A DNA stretch of 37,929 nt from Ruminococcus sp. Lineage in GTDB: Bacteria; Bacillota; Clostridia; Oscillospirales; Ruminococcaceae. Within the stretch, counting starts at the first letter, position 1, and each line of letters begins with the position of its first letter. The stretch is taken from NCBI RefSeq assembly GCF_024691275.1, contig NZ_JAILNU010000019.1, positions 1-37,929 on the forward strand, read 5' to 3'. Under the pieces are notes generated by a model that saw only the letters and a program-made list of their open reading frames with translations, did not search any database and was not told the DNA's origin. A program made the position numbers and the translations under genes. Below, piece by piece: positions 24,010 through 32,027 of this stretch.

Positions 24010-25611
24010 TCACACAAACAGCAGTCCTCTGGTTTCATAAATTGACTCACCGGAGGATACATCATTGCGCACGGCTCTGTCCAGTGCCATCACCAAAGCG
24101 ACCGCAAGGTCTACCTTCTCCTGCGCTTTTGCTTTGGAGATTTTGATGTTGCCTGCCGGATCGGTCTGTATTACAATGTTATCCATGCACCAGCGCAGAA
24201 CCGGATGACCGCCATGCGCAAGTTTTTGTTCCAGTGTCATTTTCATCAGTTCTTTGGTCGGTGGGCTCATGCTTGCAAAGCCCTGCCGGAAACTGACCAC
24301 TATCATGCCCTCATTCATCAGACGGTTCACAAGCATCTGACTGTTCCACGGATCAAACGCCAATTCTTTGATTTGGTACACCTCCGCAAGTTCCCAGATT
24401 TTCTGCTCGATGGCTTCATAGTCCACGACATTTCCCTCGGTGCTGAGAATATACCCTTGCTTCTCCCAAAGCGGGTAATTCACATGGTCTTTGCGGCTGC
24501 GGATTTCTATTGTTTCCTCCGGCACCCATGCGAACGGAAGAATGCTGTATTTTTCATCATCGCCATACGGCGGAAATACGAGAACGAGTGCTGTCAAATC
24601 CTGTGTAGAGGATAAGTCCAGCCCCGCATAACACGGTCTGCCCTTCAGCTTGTCCGCATCCACAGGGAATGCACATTTATCCCATTGTTCCATTGGCATC
24701 CAGCGCACCGCCTGTTTTGTCCAGATATTCAGACGAAGCTGCTTGAATACATTTTCTTCGGAAGGATTTTGTTTTGCAGACTCACACGCTTCTCTCAGCT
24801 TGTCCTCCGAAAATGTGATACCGAGGGACGGATTAGCCTTGCGCCATGTGGAAGGTTTTGTCCAGTCGTCCTCCGGATCGGCGGCATAAATCACGGGATA
24901 GATTGTCGGATCGGTTTTGCGCCCGTCCAGCAGGTCTTTCGCTTTCTGAAACAGCTCATACCCAATGCTGTGAATGTTGTCCCCGGCAGTGCTGATGATG
25001 AATTGCAGCGGCTGCCGTCTGGCATCGCCGGAGCCTTTTGTCAGCACATTGTAGAGGTCTGGATTTTTCTGCACATGGATTTCATCCACGATCACACCGT
25101 GCGCCGAAACGCCGTGCGCTCTGTCTGCCTCGGAACTCAGCACCTGATAAAAGCTGTTTGTCGTTTCATAGACAATACGCTTCCGGGAGTCCAGAATCTT
25201 GCAGCGTTTCCGGAGCGCAGGAGAAAGTCTAATCATATCCCCCGCAACAGAATACACAAGAGAAGCCATCTGCCTGTCCGCTGCCGCGCCGTAGATCTCC
25301 GCACGCTGCTCGCCGTCTGCGCAGAGCAGATACAGTGCAACTGCGGCGGCAAGCTCGCTTTTCCCGGCTTTCTTTGGGATGAAAATGATCGTTTGCTTGA
25401 ACTGCCTTGTACCGTCCTCCTTGATGATTCCGAACAGATCGCGGATGATGGTTTCCTGCCAGTCCAGCAGCCTGAACGGCTGATTATAAAACGCGCCTTT
25501 CGTATGCCGCAGACACTGAATGAAGTTCACGGCATGATCGGCGCGTTCTTTATCATAATGCGAGGTTGGGAGCATAAATTTTGTCGGGTGATAAACATAT
25601 TTTCTTGTCAC
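24010..25611 (-). CDS. terminase large subunit
   Basis: Predicted 533 residues, Terminase_1 family. The ATPase domain has a Walker-A-like IPKKAGKS (78-85) and Walker B GVIVDEIH (172-179). The RNase-H-fold nuclease begins with YAGLDLSS (Asp332), with AFDPWN (about 415) and EKVDLAVALVMALD near the end as the other acidic positions. It motors DNA into the procapsid and cuts it. It lies 13 bases after the small subunit and before portal, in standard head-operon order. Confidence 0.97.
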   Translation of the reverse strand: MTRKYVYHPTKFMLPTSHYDKERADHAVNFIQCLRHTKGAFYNQPFRLLDWQETIIRDLFGIIKEDGTRQFKQTIIFIPKKAGKSELAAAVALYLLCADGEQRAEIYGAAADRQMASLVYSVAGDMIRLSPALRKRCKILDSRKRIVYETTNSFYQVLSSEADRAHGVSAHGVIVDEIHVQKNPDLYNVLTKGSGDARRQPLQFIISTAGDNIHSIGYELFQKAKDLLDGRKTDPTIYPVIYAADPEDDWTKPSTWRKANPSLGITFSEDKLREACESAKQNPSEENVFKQLRLNIWTKQAVRWMPMEQWDKCAFPVDADKLKGRPCYAGLDLSSTQDLTALVLVFPPYGDDEKYSILPFAWVPEETIEIRSRKDHVNYPLWEKQGYILSTEGNVVDYEAIEQKIWELAEVYQIKELAFDPWNSQMLVNRLMNEGMIVVSFRQGFASMSPPTKELMKMTLEQKLAHGGHPVLRWCMDNIVIQTDPAGNIKISKAKAQEKVDLAVALVMALDRAVRNDVSSGESIYETRGLLFV

Positions 25612-25624
25612 TGCATCACGCTCC

Positions 25625-26146
25625 TTATAATTTTAGCAGCTTTTCCATCATCTCATCCTGTGGATTGCCGGTCACAACCTCGGTGCTGTTCGCGGAGACA
25701 ATGGAGAAAATCTGCTGAAACAGCATATTCGCCTGTTTGAGATAGCCCTGTGCCATCGACACAAACGGACTGCCGATCATCGCGCCTGTGGTCGGGTGCT
25801 TGGAGACAAATCCGTATTCGTTTGTGACGTTTTCAAGTTGAATCCACCGCGCCATTGCCATGCTGTACTGCTCCAGCAGATGTGGACTGATGAGATGCGC
25901 ACAGTTTCGCTCCCGCAGCCATGTGACCATCTGCTCGAAAATCTCCCTGCCGTACAATTCTCCCATGCGCTGATCTTCGGAAAGAAATGCTTTGATCTGC
26001 TCGATCTCCGGCGCATCAAATGCATCCTTCTCCGGCAGTGACAGTGCCGTTGCCGTTTTACCCTCCTGCAATTTTTCAGCGAGGGGCTTTTTCTTTCTAC
26101 CAGCGCCCGTGCGTGCGCCGCCTCTGTTGGTTCCGTCTTTTGCCAT
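25625..26146 (-). CDS. terminase small subunit, P27 family
   Basis: Predicted 173 residues. The Gly/Arg-rich start MAKDGTNRGGARTGAGRKKK is typical of P27-type small terminases, followed by helical segments (WLRERNCAHLISPHLLEQYS, WIQLENVTNEYGFV) and a C-terminal tail (GNPQDEMMEKLLKL). It recognises the packaging site and recruits the large subunit. AAAGGAG five bases before the ATG. It opens the head operon, right after the repeat-rich intergenic segment. Confidence 0.9.
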   Translation of the reverse strand: MAKDGTNRGGARTGAGRKKKPLAEKLQEGKTATALSLPEKDAFDAPEIEQIKAFLSEDQRMGELYGREIFEQMVTWLRERNCAHLISPHLLEQYSMAMARWIQLENVTNEYGFVSKHPTTGAMIGSPFVSMAQGYLKQANMLFQQIFSIVSANSTEVVTGNPQDEMMEKLLKL

Positions 26147-26208
26147 AGATACTCCTTTCTGCCGTCATGTTATACGGCGATTACGTTTTGTACGATTCTG
26201 CTTTGTTT

Positions 26209-26217
26209 TCAGTGCAT
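26209..26217 (-). other. two-codon start-stop ORF (MH) upstream of terS
   Basis: GAAAGGATGATGCCT precedes ATG CAC TGA. Its sequence context matches that of the mini-ORF after the capsid gene. Too short to be a product; possibly a translation-coupling or stalling device. Confidence 0.3.
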
Positions 26218-26246
26218 AGGCATCATCCTTTCAGATAGTCATGGCG

Positions 26247-26302
26247 TTTGAATTCGTTTGATTTCTTTGATTTTCTTTGAAAAAACATGGGCGGAAATCA
26301 AA
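26247..26302. repeat. helically phased TTTGA array, set 1
   Basis: TTTGA starts at 26247, 26257, 26266 and 26276, with TCAAA at 26298: intervals of 10, 9, 10 and 22 bases. A TTAACGAAAT box is at 26319-26328. The array sits directly upstream of the terminase mini-ORF and is a candidate iteron or operator set. Confidence 0.7.
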
Positions 26303-26519
26303 CAAAACAGTGTAAAAATTAACGAAATCCGGCAAATTTCCGCACCGCATAAACAGCGTACCAGCGTGATTATCCGCACATTTCCCTGACGAAAGAAATG
26401 ATATATTGCCGCAGGGGTTAATAGGACGTTTGAAATCCGAAATTTGCACACGGCAGGGAGCGACGGTCTTGAAAAGCGCGTAGATACGATGATATTCGCC
26501 CCTACCCTCGGTGTGGTAA

Positions 26520-26634
26520 TTAACGAAATGTTAACGAAATGCAGACGTTTGAATTTGTTTGATTTTTCTTTGATTTTCTTTGAATTTTGTTTGATTTTTT
26601 CAAACGGAAATCAAAGGTTTTCAAAGAAATCAAA
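26520..26634. repeat. helically phased TTTGA/TCAAA array, set 2, with TTAACGAAATG direct repeats
   Basis: Two abutting copies of TTAACGAAATG (26520-26530, 26531-26541) are followed by TTTGA at 26548, 26558, 26569, 26579 and 26590. Then TCAAA is at 26600, 26611, 26621 and 26630. Intervals are 10, 11, 10, 11, 10, 11, 10 and 9, so nine sites face the same side of the helix and flip orientation at the centre. Confidence 0.8.
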
Positions 26635-27377
26635 CGAGGTCGGAGTGGCTGCGGTGGGGGGCTGAACCTCTGAACCTCTGACCTTCACCGCCGCAGACGA
26701 TGTGAACCGTTCACAAGTGCTGATCGGGTGAGGGGCAGAAGGTCATCATGTTGTTACGGTGCAGAAGATGATTGTCATAGCGCAGTGTAGACTGTGAACC
26801 GCGGTGCTGACCATCCCAATTTTAAACCAACGGGTCACTCGACAAGGACTGCGGTTCGTGGTAGAATAGGAGTGTGGATCAGGTCACAATACAGCCAGCT
26901 TCACGTCCTCTTTTCACCTTAACCTTCTGGGCGTTTTTGCCCCAAAATGTTAAGGCAAGGTTAAGGCAGGAGAAAGCCGAAATGCGGCATTGGGACTGTG
27001 AGCGCAGCCCTGTCATCATGATGCTCTGGTCAATAGACTGCATAAATCAGCTTCAAATGACACCATGTCAGCATTTCAGCATTAACAGGTTAAGACAGCC
27101 TTAACAACATTCACGCTACAGATAGAGTCTCTAAAAACCGCATAGAATGTGGATTTTCCGTTATCTCATCCTGCCTACAGCGACAGCTTCTGTTAAAGTG
27201 TTACAATAAAAGTCCTATTCTTTTCTGTTAACTACCCTCTATTCCAATCCCCTTCTATTATTAAATACATTTTTATATAAAGAGTATAATACAGATTAAC
27301 ACCTATAACCTCTGCGCTTGAGGCGGGATGAGATGAAGGTAATGCGCTGTGAGATGTTACCGTTGCTGCATTTACAT

Positions 27378-29576
27378 TTAATCCGGGACAAGACCTACAT
27401 CGTGATCTTCAATCGGTTTAAATTCACCGAGCCATTTGGGTGGAAGGAAATAGTACCGAACATTGTGCGGTGTCTTCATGCGGATGCGATCATCCTGTTC
27501 CATCAATTTCGTGAGTACCATTCCAATTTGAGCAGGTGTCACGTATCTGAGATTCAGCAGTGAGATCAGATCTCCTGTTTTCCTCCATCCCCAACGGTCA
27601 ATCGGCGCATCCCACAAGAGACCATCCTTTAATTCCAGCTCACCCGTCAAAGGCTTATTGAACTGCTCATTATGCTTTTCCAAGCGTTTTCTCTCATCAT
27701 CTGTCAGACGGAAGCCCTGCGGATTCGGGAGATACAAGGTCTGGTATACTTGTGTCCAAAGCTGCTGAAGCCACTCTTCGTCAAGTTCTTTCAGCCTTTC
27801 AACATCAATGCTTTCAGGCTGGATCACCCAGTAGCGGCGGCTTCCGGTATCGTCATTCAGAAACTCCTTCGGGTTGACCGTAGCACAAAAACTGGTGCGG
27901 CGCGGTTTGTTGACAGCAACCTTCGCATAGGGCTGACGGTAAGTGTCCTTAGAAGCTGTCAGAAACGCTTTCAGTGCGCTCTGCTCCCGCTTCAGTGTGG
28001 AGTCCAACTCACCAAGCTCTGTGATCCATTTTCCGGTTCCCTGAATGACGCTGTCCTTGTTATCCAGATCAAGCGTCATACCCTCGGCAAACCAGTCGGA
28101 TTTCATAGAGAGCGTTTTGAAAAAGAACGTCTTTCCCATGCCCTGCGGAGCTTGCAGAACAAGCACACCGTCTGCGCCGTAAGGATTCTCATCGCTGTTC
28201 AGTGCCATTGCAACACACTGATGCAGCCATTTTCGGAGGTAGAGAAAGCTGTCTTTATCAAGGGCTAAATTATTATCGTCGGAACCGCTGATGTTGAGAA
28301 TCTCTGCCAAAACAGCGATACGGTCAACACCGTCCCATGCGGTTGCCGTGAGCATATCGTAGACGGGATTGAAGCGGTTTTCATCCTCGATCAGAACAAG
28401 CGCATCATCAATAATCTGGCGGGATACCCGAATGTTCCGCTTCGAGTAGTAGTCCGTCAGGAGCATCGGCAGCGTATTCGGTGCATTTGACTGAGAATAC
28501 TGCTCCGGCATACCTGTGATATCCACATAACCGGTGATGACATTCAGGCGCACAGTGATCCCCATTGATTTCAATGCAGACTTAATATCGTCACTGGTAA
28601 TGAGTTTCTTGCGCCGCTTACCACCAGTACGCACTGCTCCTGTGCTGATGTTATCAACTGTCCCATCATTAGAAGTACCGCCGTTGTCAGCTTTAGAAGT
28701 GGGCGATAAATCTTCAAAATCATACACCGTCGAGTCAGACAATTCAAACTCTTCCGGCGGAAGATACAGCGGATCGTGCTCCACAGTGCGATGATAGAAC
28801 GACACCGCATTATGCCAGATGCTGTTAAGCTCGGAATCATCAAGCGGAACATCGCAGTGTTCCGATGCAAGGGTATACAGATGGAATGCCTTCTCTGAAT
28901 CCCCGAAACGCTTCAGCACCTTGCCTGCATAGGACAGCATGGTCGCATTGCGTGAGCCGGAAGGGATGATGTCGGGCAGATAGGCGGCATTAAAGAGATA
29001 ATCGTTGATCAGCGTATCACCTGCGAAGTATTCCACTTTGGGCGATTCCACGCCAAAGAAGAAACGCGCGCCGTCTATAGCGTTATCATCGAATGCGGGA
29101 AACTTCCGCTGCACCGCTGCTTTCAGCTTTTCGTATGCGGCGACATTTTTCATTTCATCAATCGGGAAGTACACATGAAACCGGGGACGTACAGGCAGGT
29201 CGTTCTTCACCTTCATATGGTTTCGGCTGTACACAACATAGAACGGCACGCCCGGAAACACTGCCCTGACATCCTCCGGCGTTTTCCAGTCGCTTTCCGG
29301 CACATCAGCTTCCAGTGGATTTGTGTTCGTGTTGTCGCAGTCCATCGGCAGGCAGTTGGACGAGAGAAAGGTTTTCTTGGAGCGATACGCCTTGATGCGC
29401 TTGCCCCTGTTGTTCTGACCGTCTGCAAAATGAGCGCACACATGATCATATGCTGCGGCTTTGGCAAGATCGGCTTCTGTGGTGACAGCAACCTTAAACG
29501 GATAGCTTGTGTTGGTTTTCTGTTCTCTGACCGAACTGATATAGACGGTCATAGGGGGAACGATGGGATTACTCAT
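27378..29576 (-). CDS. VapE-family primase-helicase (replication protein)
   Basis: Predicted 732 residues. The N-terminal part (about 60-210) resembles an archaeo-eukaryotic-type primase: CLPMDCDNTNTN (Asp79/81) and RPRFHVYFP (His134). A linker is rich in Ser/Asp/Gly (280-325). The C-terminal virulence-associated-E P-loop domain has Walker A LQAPQGMGKTFFFKTL (474-489), a Walker-B-like WITELGEL (517-524) and CATVNPKEFLNDDTGSRRYW (564-583). Such proteins start replication of phages and satellites. It is the only replication gene seen. A 20-codon ORF with a strong ribosome-binding site overlaps its start. Confidence 0.92.
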   Translation of the reverse strand: MSNPIVPPMTVYISSVREQKTNTSYPFKVAVTTEADLAKAAAYDHVCAHFADGQNNRGKRIKAYRSKKTFLSSNCLPMDCDNTNTNPLEADVPESDWKTPEDVRAVFPGVPFYVVYSRNHMKVKNDLPVRPRFHVYFPIDEMKNVAAYEKLKAAVQRKFPAFDDNAIDGARFFFGVESPKVEYFAGDTLINDYLFNAAYLPDIIPSGSRNATMLSYAGKVLKRFGDSEKAFHLYTLASEHCDVPLDDSELNSIWHNAVSFYHRTVEHDPLYLPPEEFELSDSTVYDFEDLSPTSKADNGGTSNDGTVDNISTGAVRTGGKRRKKLITSDDIKSALKSMGITVRLNVITGYVDITGMPEQYSQSNAPNTLPMLLTDYYSKRNIRVSRQIIDDALVLIEDENRFNPVYDMLTATAWDGVDRIAVLAEILNISGSDDNNLALDKDSFLYLRKWLHQCVAMALNSDENPYGADGVLVLQAPQGMGKTFFFKTLSMKSDWFAEGMTLDLDNKDSVIQGTGKWITELGELDSTLKREQSALKAFLTASKDTYRQPYAKVAVNKPRRTSFCATVNPKEFLNDDTGSRRYWVIQPESIDVERLKELDEEWLQQLWTQVYQTLYLPNPQGFRLTDDERKRLEKHNEQFNKPLTGELELKDGLLWDAPIDRWGWRKTGDLISLLNLRYVTPAQIGMVLTKLMEQDDRIRMKTPHNVRYYFLPPKWLGEFKPIEDHDVGLVPD

Positions 29577-29631
29577 TGGACATCTTCTCCTTTGCTTTAG
29601 TGTGTTGACGTGTGATGGAATTCACATTCAT
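29569..29631 (-). CDS. 20-residue leader ORF overlapping the vapE start
   Basis: AAAGGAGCGTGATGCTT precedes ATG. The peptide MNVNSITRQHTKAKEKMSNE ends in TAA eight bases inside vapE (AATGAGTAA). The vapE ribosome-binding site (GGAG) lies within this ORF, so the two are probably translationally coupled. Same GTGATGCYTATG context as elsewhere in the element. Confidence 0.45.
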   Translation of the reverse strand: MNVNSITRQHTKAKEKMSNE

Positions 29632-29762
29632 AAGCATCACGCTCCTTTTGAAATGATGAAAATTTCCGGCTCGTTGGCTGTTCTATGTCCTGAGAAGAGC
29701 AGAAATATAGGTATGCGCGATAAAAAGCGCATCAAAAAAGCACCTATACGAAAGCGGCAAAC

Positions 29763-30781
29763 TTTCATATAGATGCGTAGGGGATATAAACAGCAATAGT
29801 GCGATGGAACTCCCCGATTTTTACAACCTATCGAATGAGAAAAAGATTGAGGGTATATTATATAGTCCGGGAAAGGCCTCATAAGGGGTATCTCTGTAAA
29901 ATAATTTGATTTGCGGTAAACTGGTTTTACTATGGCAGCAATCGACAGCTTGATAAGCACATATCTTTTTCCTTCGTAGCACCTTCTACTATATACCGTT
30001 TCGAGGGGGCACTTTAGAAGGTGAAAATTGAAATCTCAAACAACTCCTTTCATGTATTGTCATGGGAACACGGAAAATATAACTATATAACCATTTAAAA
30101 ATATAGTTTCCTCATATACTGTCGTGAGAGTGGTCAAATTACACCCTCGCGGAAACAAAAATTTGTTTCTCATATATTGTCGCGGTGGAGGCAAAATAAC
30201 AATATACCTTTGAAAAATTTATTATGATGATATCCATAAGCATCATGCCCCTCATATACTGTCGTGGGATATGCGATCTGTAAGGGTACGGCTGAAAATT
30301 CTTATGTGAATCATCACCCCTCTATTATATAGTGTGGGAGAGGGCAAATTGGTGTGTGTTGAGATTGAATATTTCATTGAGCAACATCTCCTTCATATAC
30401 TGTCGTGGCGAACGGAAAAATGGCGGGTGTGAGAGATAAAAAATTTCATGTTCCCTCATATATTGTCGTGGAAATGGCTAAATTTTCGGTATCGTATACA
30501 AGATTTCGGAAAAATGATGTAAAGCAGCCGTTGGATGGCATATACGCCATGAAACTGTATCAAGCACCCCTTACTATATACCATTTCAGAGGGGCGTTTC
30601 GGGGGTGTGTTCATAGAAAATTTACATCTATTGAATCAAGTCCTCTCATGTACTGTCGTGGGAGAGGGCAAAATAGTAGTATGTTCATAGAATATTTACA
30701 CTCTTTCTCTCTTATGCACAAATAAGCAAGCAGTAACCATTTCGTATTTCTACATTTTACCCGCTTACTATATCTCCGATT
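29763..30781 (-). repeat. interspersed hairpin-repeat array upstream of vapE
   Basis: About a dozen imperfect copies of a 15-20-base core, read on the plus strand as CATATACTGTCGTGG or the variant TACTATATACCRTTT. Copies begin near 29763, 29856, 29986, 30051, 30113, 30171, 30253, 30322, 30394, 30457, 30571 and 30647, with a weak one at 30764. Neighbouring copies are mostly 58-82 bases apart, with a few gaps near 115-130. Several are flanked by complementary arms (CCTCTC/GAGAGG at 30642 and 30661; CCCCT/AGGGG at 30567 and 30590). On the minus strand, the sense of vapE, the purine arm is a Shine-Dalgarno-like sequence, often with ATG or TTG a few bases on. No large ORF lies here. Confidence 0.75.
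30139..30237 (-). CDS. possible 32-residue mini-ORF inside the repeat array
   Basis: GAGGGGCATGATGCTT precedes ATG; the peptide starts MDIIIINFSKVYCYF. The start context is the same GATGCTTATG module as before the vapE leader ORF. No known homologue recognised; translation unproven. Confidence 0.3.
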   Translation of the reverse strand: MDIIIINFSKVYCYFASTATIYEKQIFVSARV

Positions 30782-30786
30782 CTATT

Positions 30787-30842
30787 GTAATATGTGACTA
30801 CCGCCAGAGGAGTCAGGCGGTAGAACGATATAAACATATTAC
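30787..30842 (+). promoter_or_regulatory. nested stem-loop upstream of the rightward accessory gene
   Basis: Outer arms GTAATATGT (30787-30795) and ACATATTAC (30834-30842) and inner arms CTACCGCC (30798-30805) and GGCGGTAG (30816-30823) are both perfect. The inner loop contains GAGGAG. The structure ends two bases before the GGAGG of the next gene. Confidence 0.65.
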
Positions 30843-30859
30843 ACGGAGGTAAAATTGTT

Positions 30860-31750
30860 ATGACTATCACATTCAACATCGACAAGAGCCAGCGGAAAGA
30901 ACTGGCGCACAGGATCGGCGAGCTTATGGGCGCAGAGGTCAGATACTGTGGCGTTCCGAGTTGCGCTTATCAGATCGGCACCATGATGCTCGGAAAGAAT
31001 GCAGTGCTGACGGGAGAGTGCGCAGAAGATACCCTCAGAACGCTCCTGAACGCATTGGAAAGCGAAGGATATCAGTTTACTGCTGACTTCCCTGAAAGTC
31101 CTCAGAACGCGCAGGAAAGCGAGTGTGAGGAAGATATTGCTGTTCAGACTGATGAACAGGTGGGGTACGCATCTGAGGACGATACAACTGAAGATGACAA
31201 TGTGGTTACAGATGCGAGCATCGCACCAGCAGATGAGAATACGGGCGAAGATGCAGCGGATGACACCACGCACCTTACCATCTCGATGCCGCGCTCCTTC
31301 TTCACCGATCAGGCGCTTGACAACTTGCGGCGGATAGTCTCCAATAAGTCAACGCTTATCAAGCACGCACTCAATACAGACAGTCTTGACATTGTGGTCA
31401 CAGATGATAAAATTGAGTTTCCGTGGTTCACGCTGATTGAAGATGGAGACAGTGCAGCATATATGCAGTTCATCCCGATGCTATGCGAGTTTGCAAAGGT
31501 GCGGAAGCGTGTGGTTGCGAAATCAGAAACTTCTGACTGCACAGCAGATGATAGTGTCAACGAAAAATACGCCTTCCGCTGCTTTCTGCTGCGGCTCGGC
31601 ATGATCGGTGAGGAGTACAAGGCTACTCGGAGGATTCTGCTCCGCAATCTGACAGGCAGTTCAGCATTCCGCAACGGTAAAACGGAATCATCTGAAAACC
31701 TGAATCAGCCGGAAGAAGGTGCGCAGGATGAAAACACCGTTTCCGAATGA
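30860..31750 (+). CDS. accessory protein of integrative elements, unknown function
   Basis: Predicted 296 residues. The N-terminal domain (about 1-78: MTITFNIDKSQRKELAHRIG, YCGVPSCAYQIGTMML) matches a protein commonly seen in Firmicutes conjugative and phage-like elements and often annotated only as virulence-related. A strongly acidic linker (about 80-135) and a second helical domain follow (about 137-270: LTISMPRSFFTDQALDNLRRIV, YAFRCFLLRLGMIGEEYKATRRILLRNLTGSSAFR). GGAGG lies upstream, and a nested hairpin precedes it. It runs opposite to vapE and overlaps the next gene by 23 bases. Confidence 0.75.
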   Translation: MTITFNIDKSQRKELAHRIGELMGAEVRYCGVPSCAYQIGTMMLGKNAVLTGECAEDTLRTLLNALESEGYQFTADFPESPQNAQESECEEDIAVQTDEQVGYASEDDTTEDDNVVTDASIAPADENTGEDAADDTTHLTISMPRSFFTDQALDNLRRIVSNKSTLIKHALNTDSLDIVVTDDKIEFPWFTLIEDGDSAAYMQFIPMLCEFAKVRKRVVAKSETSDCTADDSVNEKYAFRCFLLRLGMIGEEYKATRRILLRNLTGSSAFRNGKTESSENLNQPEEGAQDENTVSE

Positions 31751-32027
31751 GCATGAAATAGCTGCTCTCCGCCAGAAGTACCCGCATGGCGCGATGCTTC
31801 GCTTGATCCACATGGTCGATGATCCGAATCCAATTAAGCCGGGGACAGTTGGCGAGGTAGATTTTATCGACGATGCCGGTAACATTCACATGATCTGGCG
31901 AGATGGAGGGAGTTTGTCGCTGATCCCCGGCGCAGATGAATTTGAGGTCTTGCTCACCTGTCCGAAATGCAGCAAGCAGTATGTGAATATGTCGCTCCAA
32001 AATGAACACTTCGGCCGCACAAGTTGA
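31728..32027 (+). CDS. DUF4314-type small protein, C-terminus altered by IS21 insertion
   Basis: Predicted 99 residues. The core (about 16-80: YPHGAMLRLIHMVDDPNPI, PGTVGEVDFIDDAGNIHMIW, LSLIPGADEFEVL) matches DUF4314, a small SH3-like domain frequent in mobile elements. After TCPKCSKQYV the frame enters the terminal repeats of the IS21 remnant, so the last 12 or so residues are probably not original. The ATG at 31728 lies inside the end of the upstream gene. Function unknown. Confidence 0.78.
   Translation: MKTPFPNEHEIAALRQKYPHGAMLRLIHMVDDPNPIKPGTVGEVDFIDDAGNIHMIWRDGGSLSLIPGADEFEVLLTCPKCSKQYVNMSLQNEHFGRTS

Larger units (their letters stand above)
26235..27377. other. 1.1-kb non-coding, repeat-rich segment between vapE and terS (candidate origin)
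   Basis: No convincing gene on either strand. It holds the two TTTGA arrays, three TTAACGAAAT boxes (26319, 26520, 26531), and a GTTAAGGC family: direct copies at 26949 and 26960, a reverse copy at 27098-27105, and a 10-bp inverted partner CCTTAACCTT at 26917. It also has direct TGAACCTC repeats (26663-26679), a TGTGAA/TTCACA palindrome near 26701, and an AT-rich stretch at 27250-27300. Two iteron sets downstream of a replication gene match the known layout of SaPI-type satellite origins; that use here is inferred. Confidence 0.55.

Noticed and set aside
24685..25740. 351-codon plus-strand ORF
   Set aside because: Antisense to the large terminase gene, which has clear Walker and nuclease motifs; the plus-strand product shows no domain.
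26231..26449. 72-codon minus-strand ORF upstream of terS
   Set aside because: Its codons cross the phased TTTGA array, it is not conserved in any way I can recognise, and the repeat structure explains the sequence better.
29763..30781. CRISPR array
   Set aside because: The repeats are inexact and of two variants, spacing varies from 58 to about 130 bases, and no cas gene is near.
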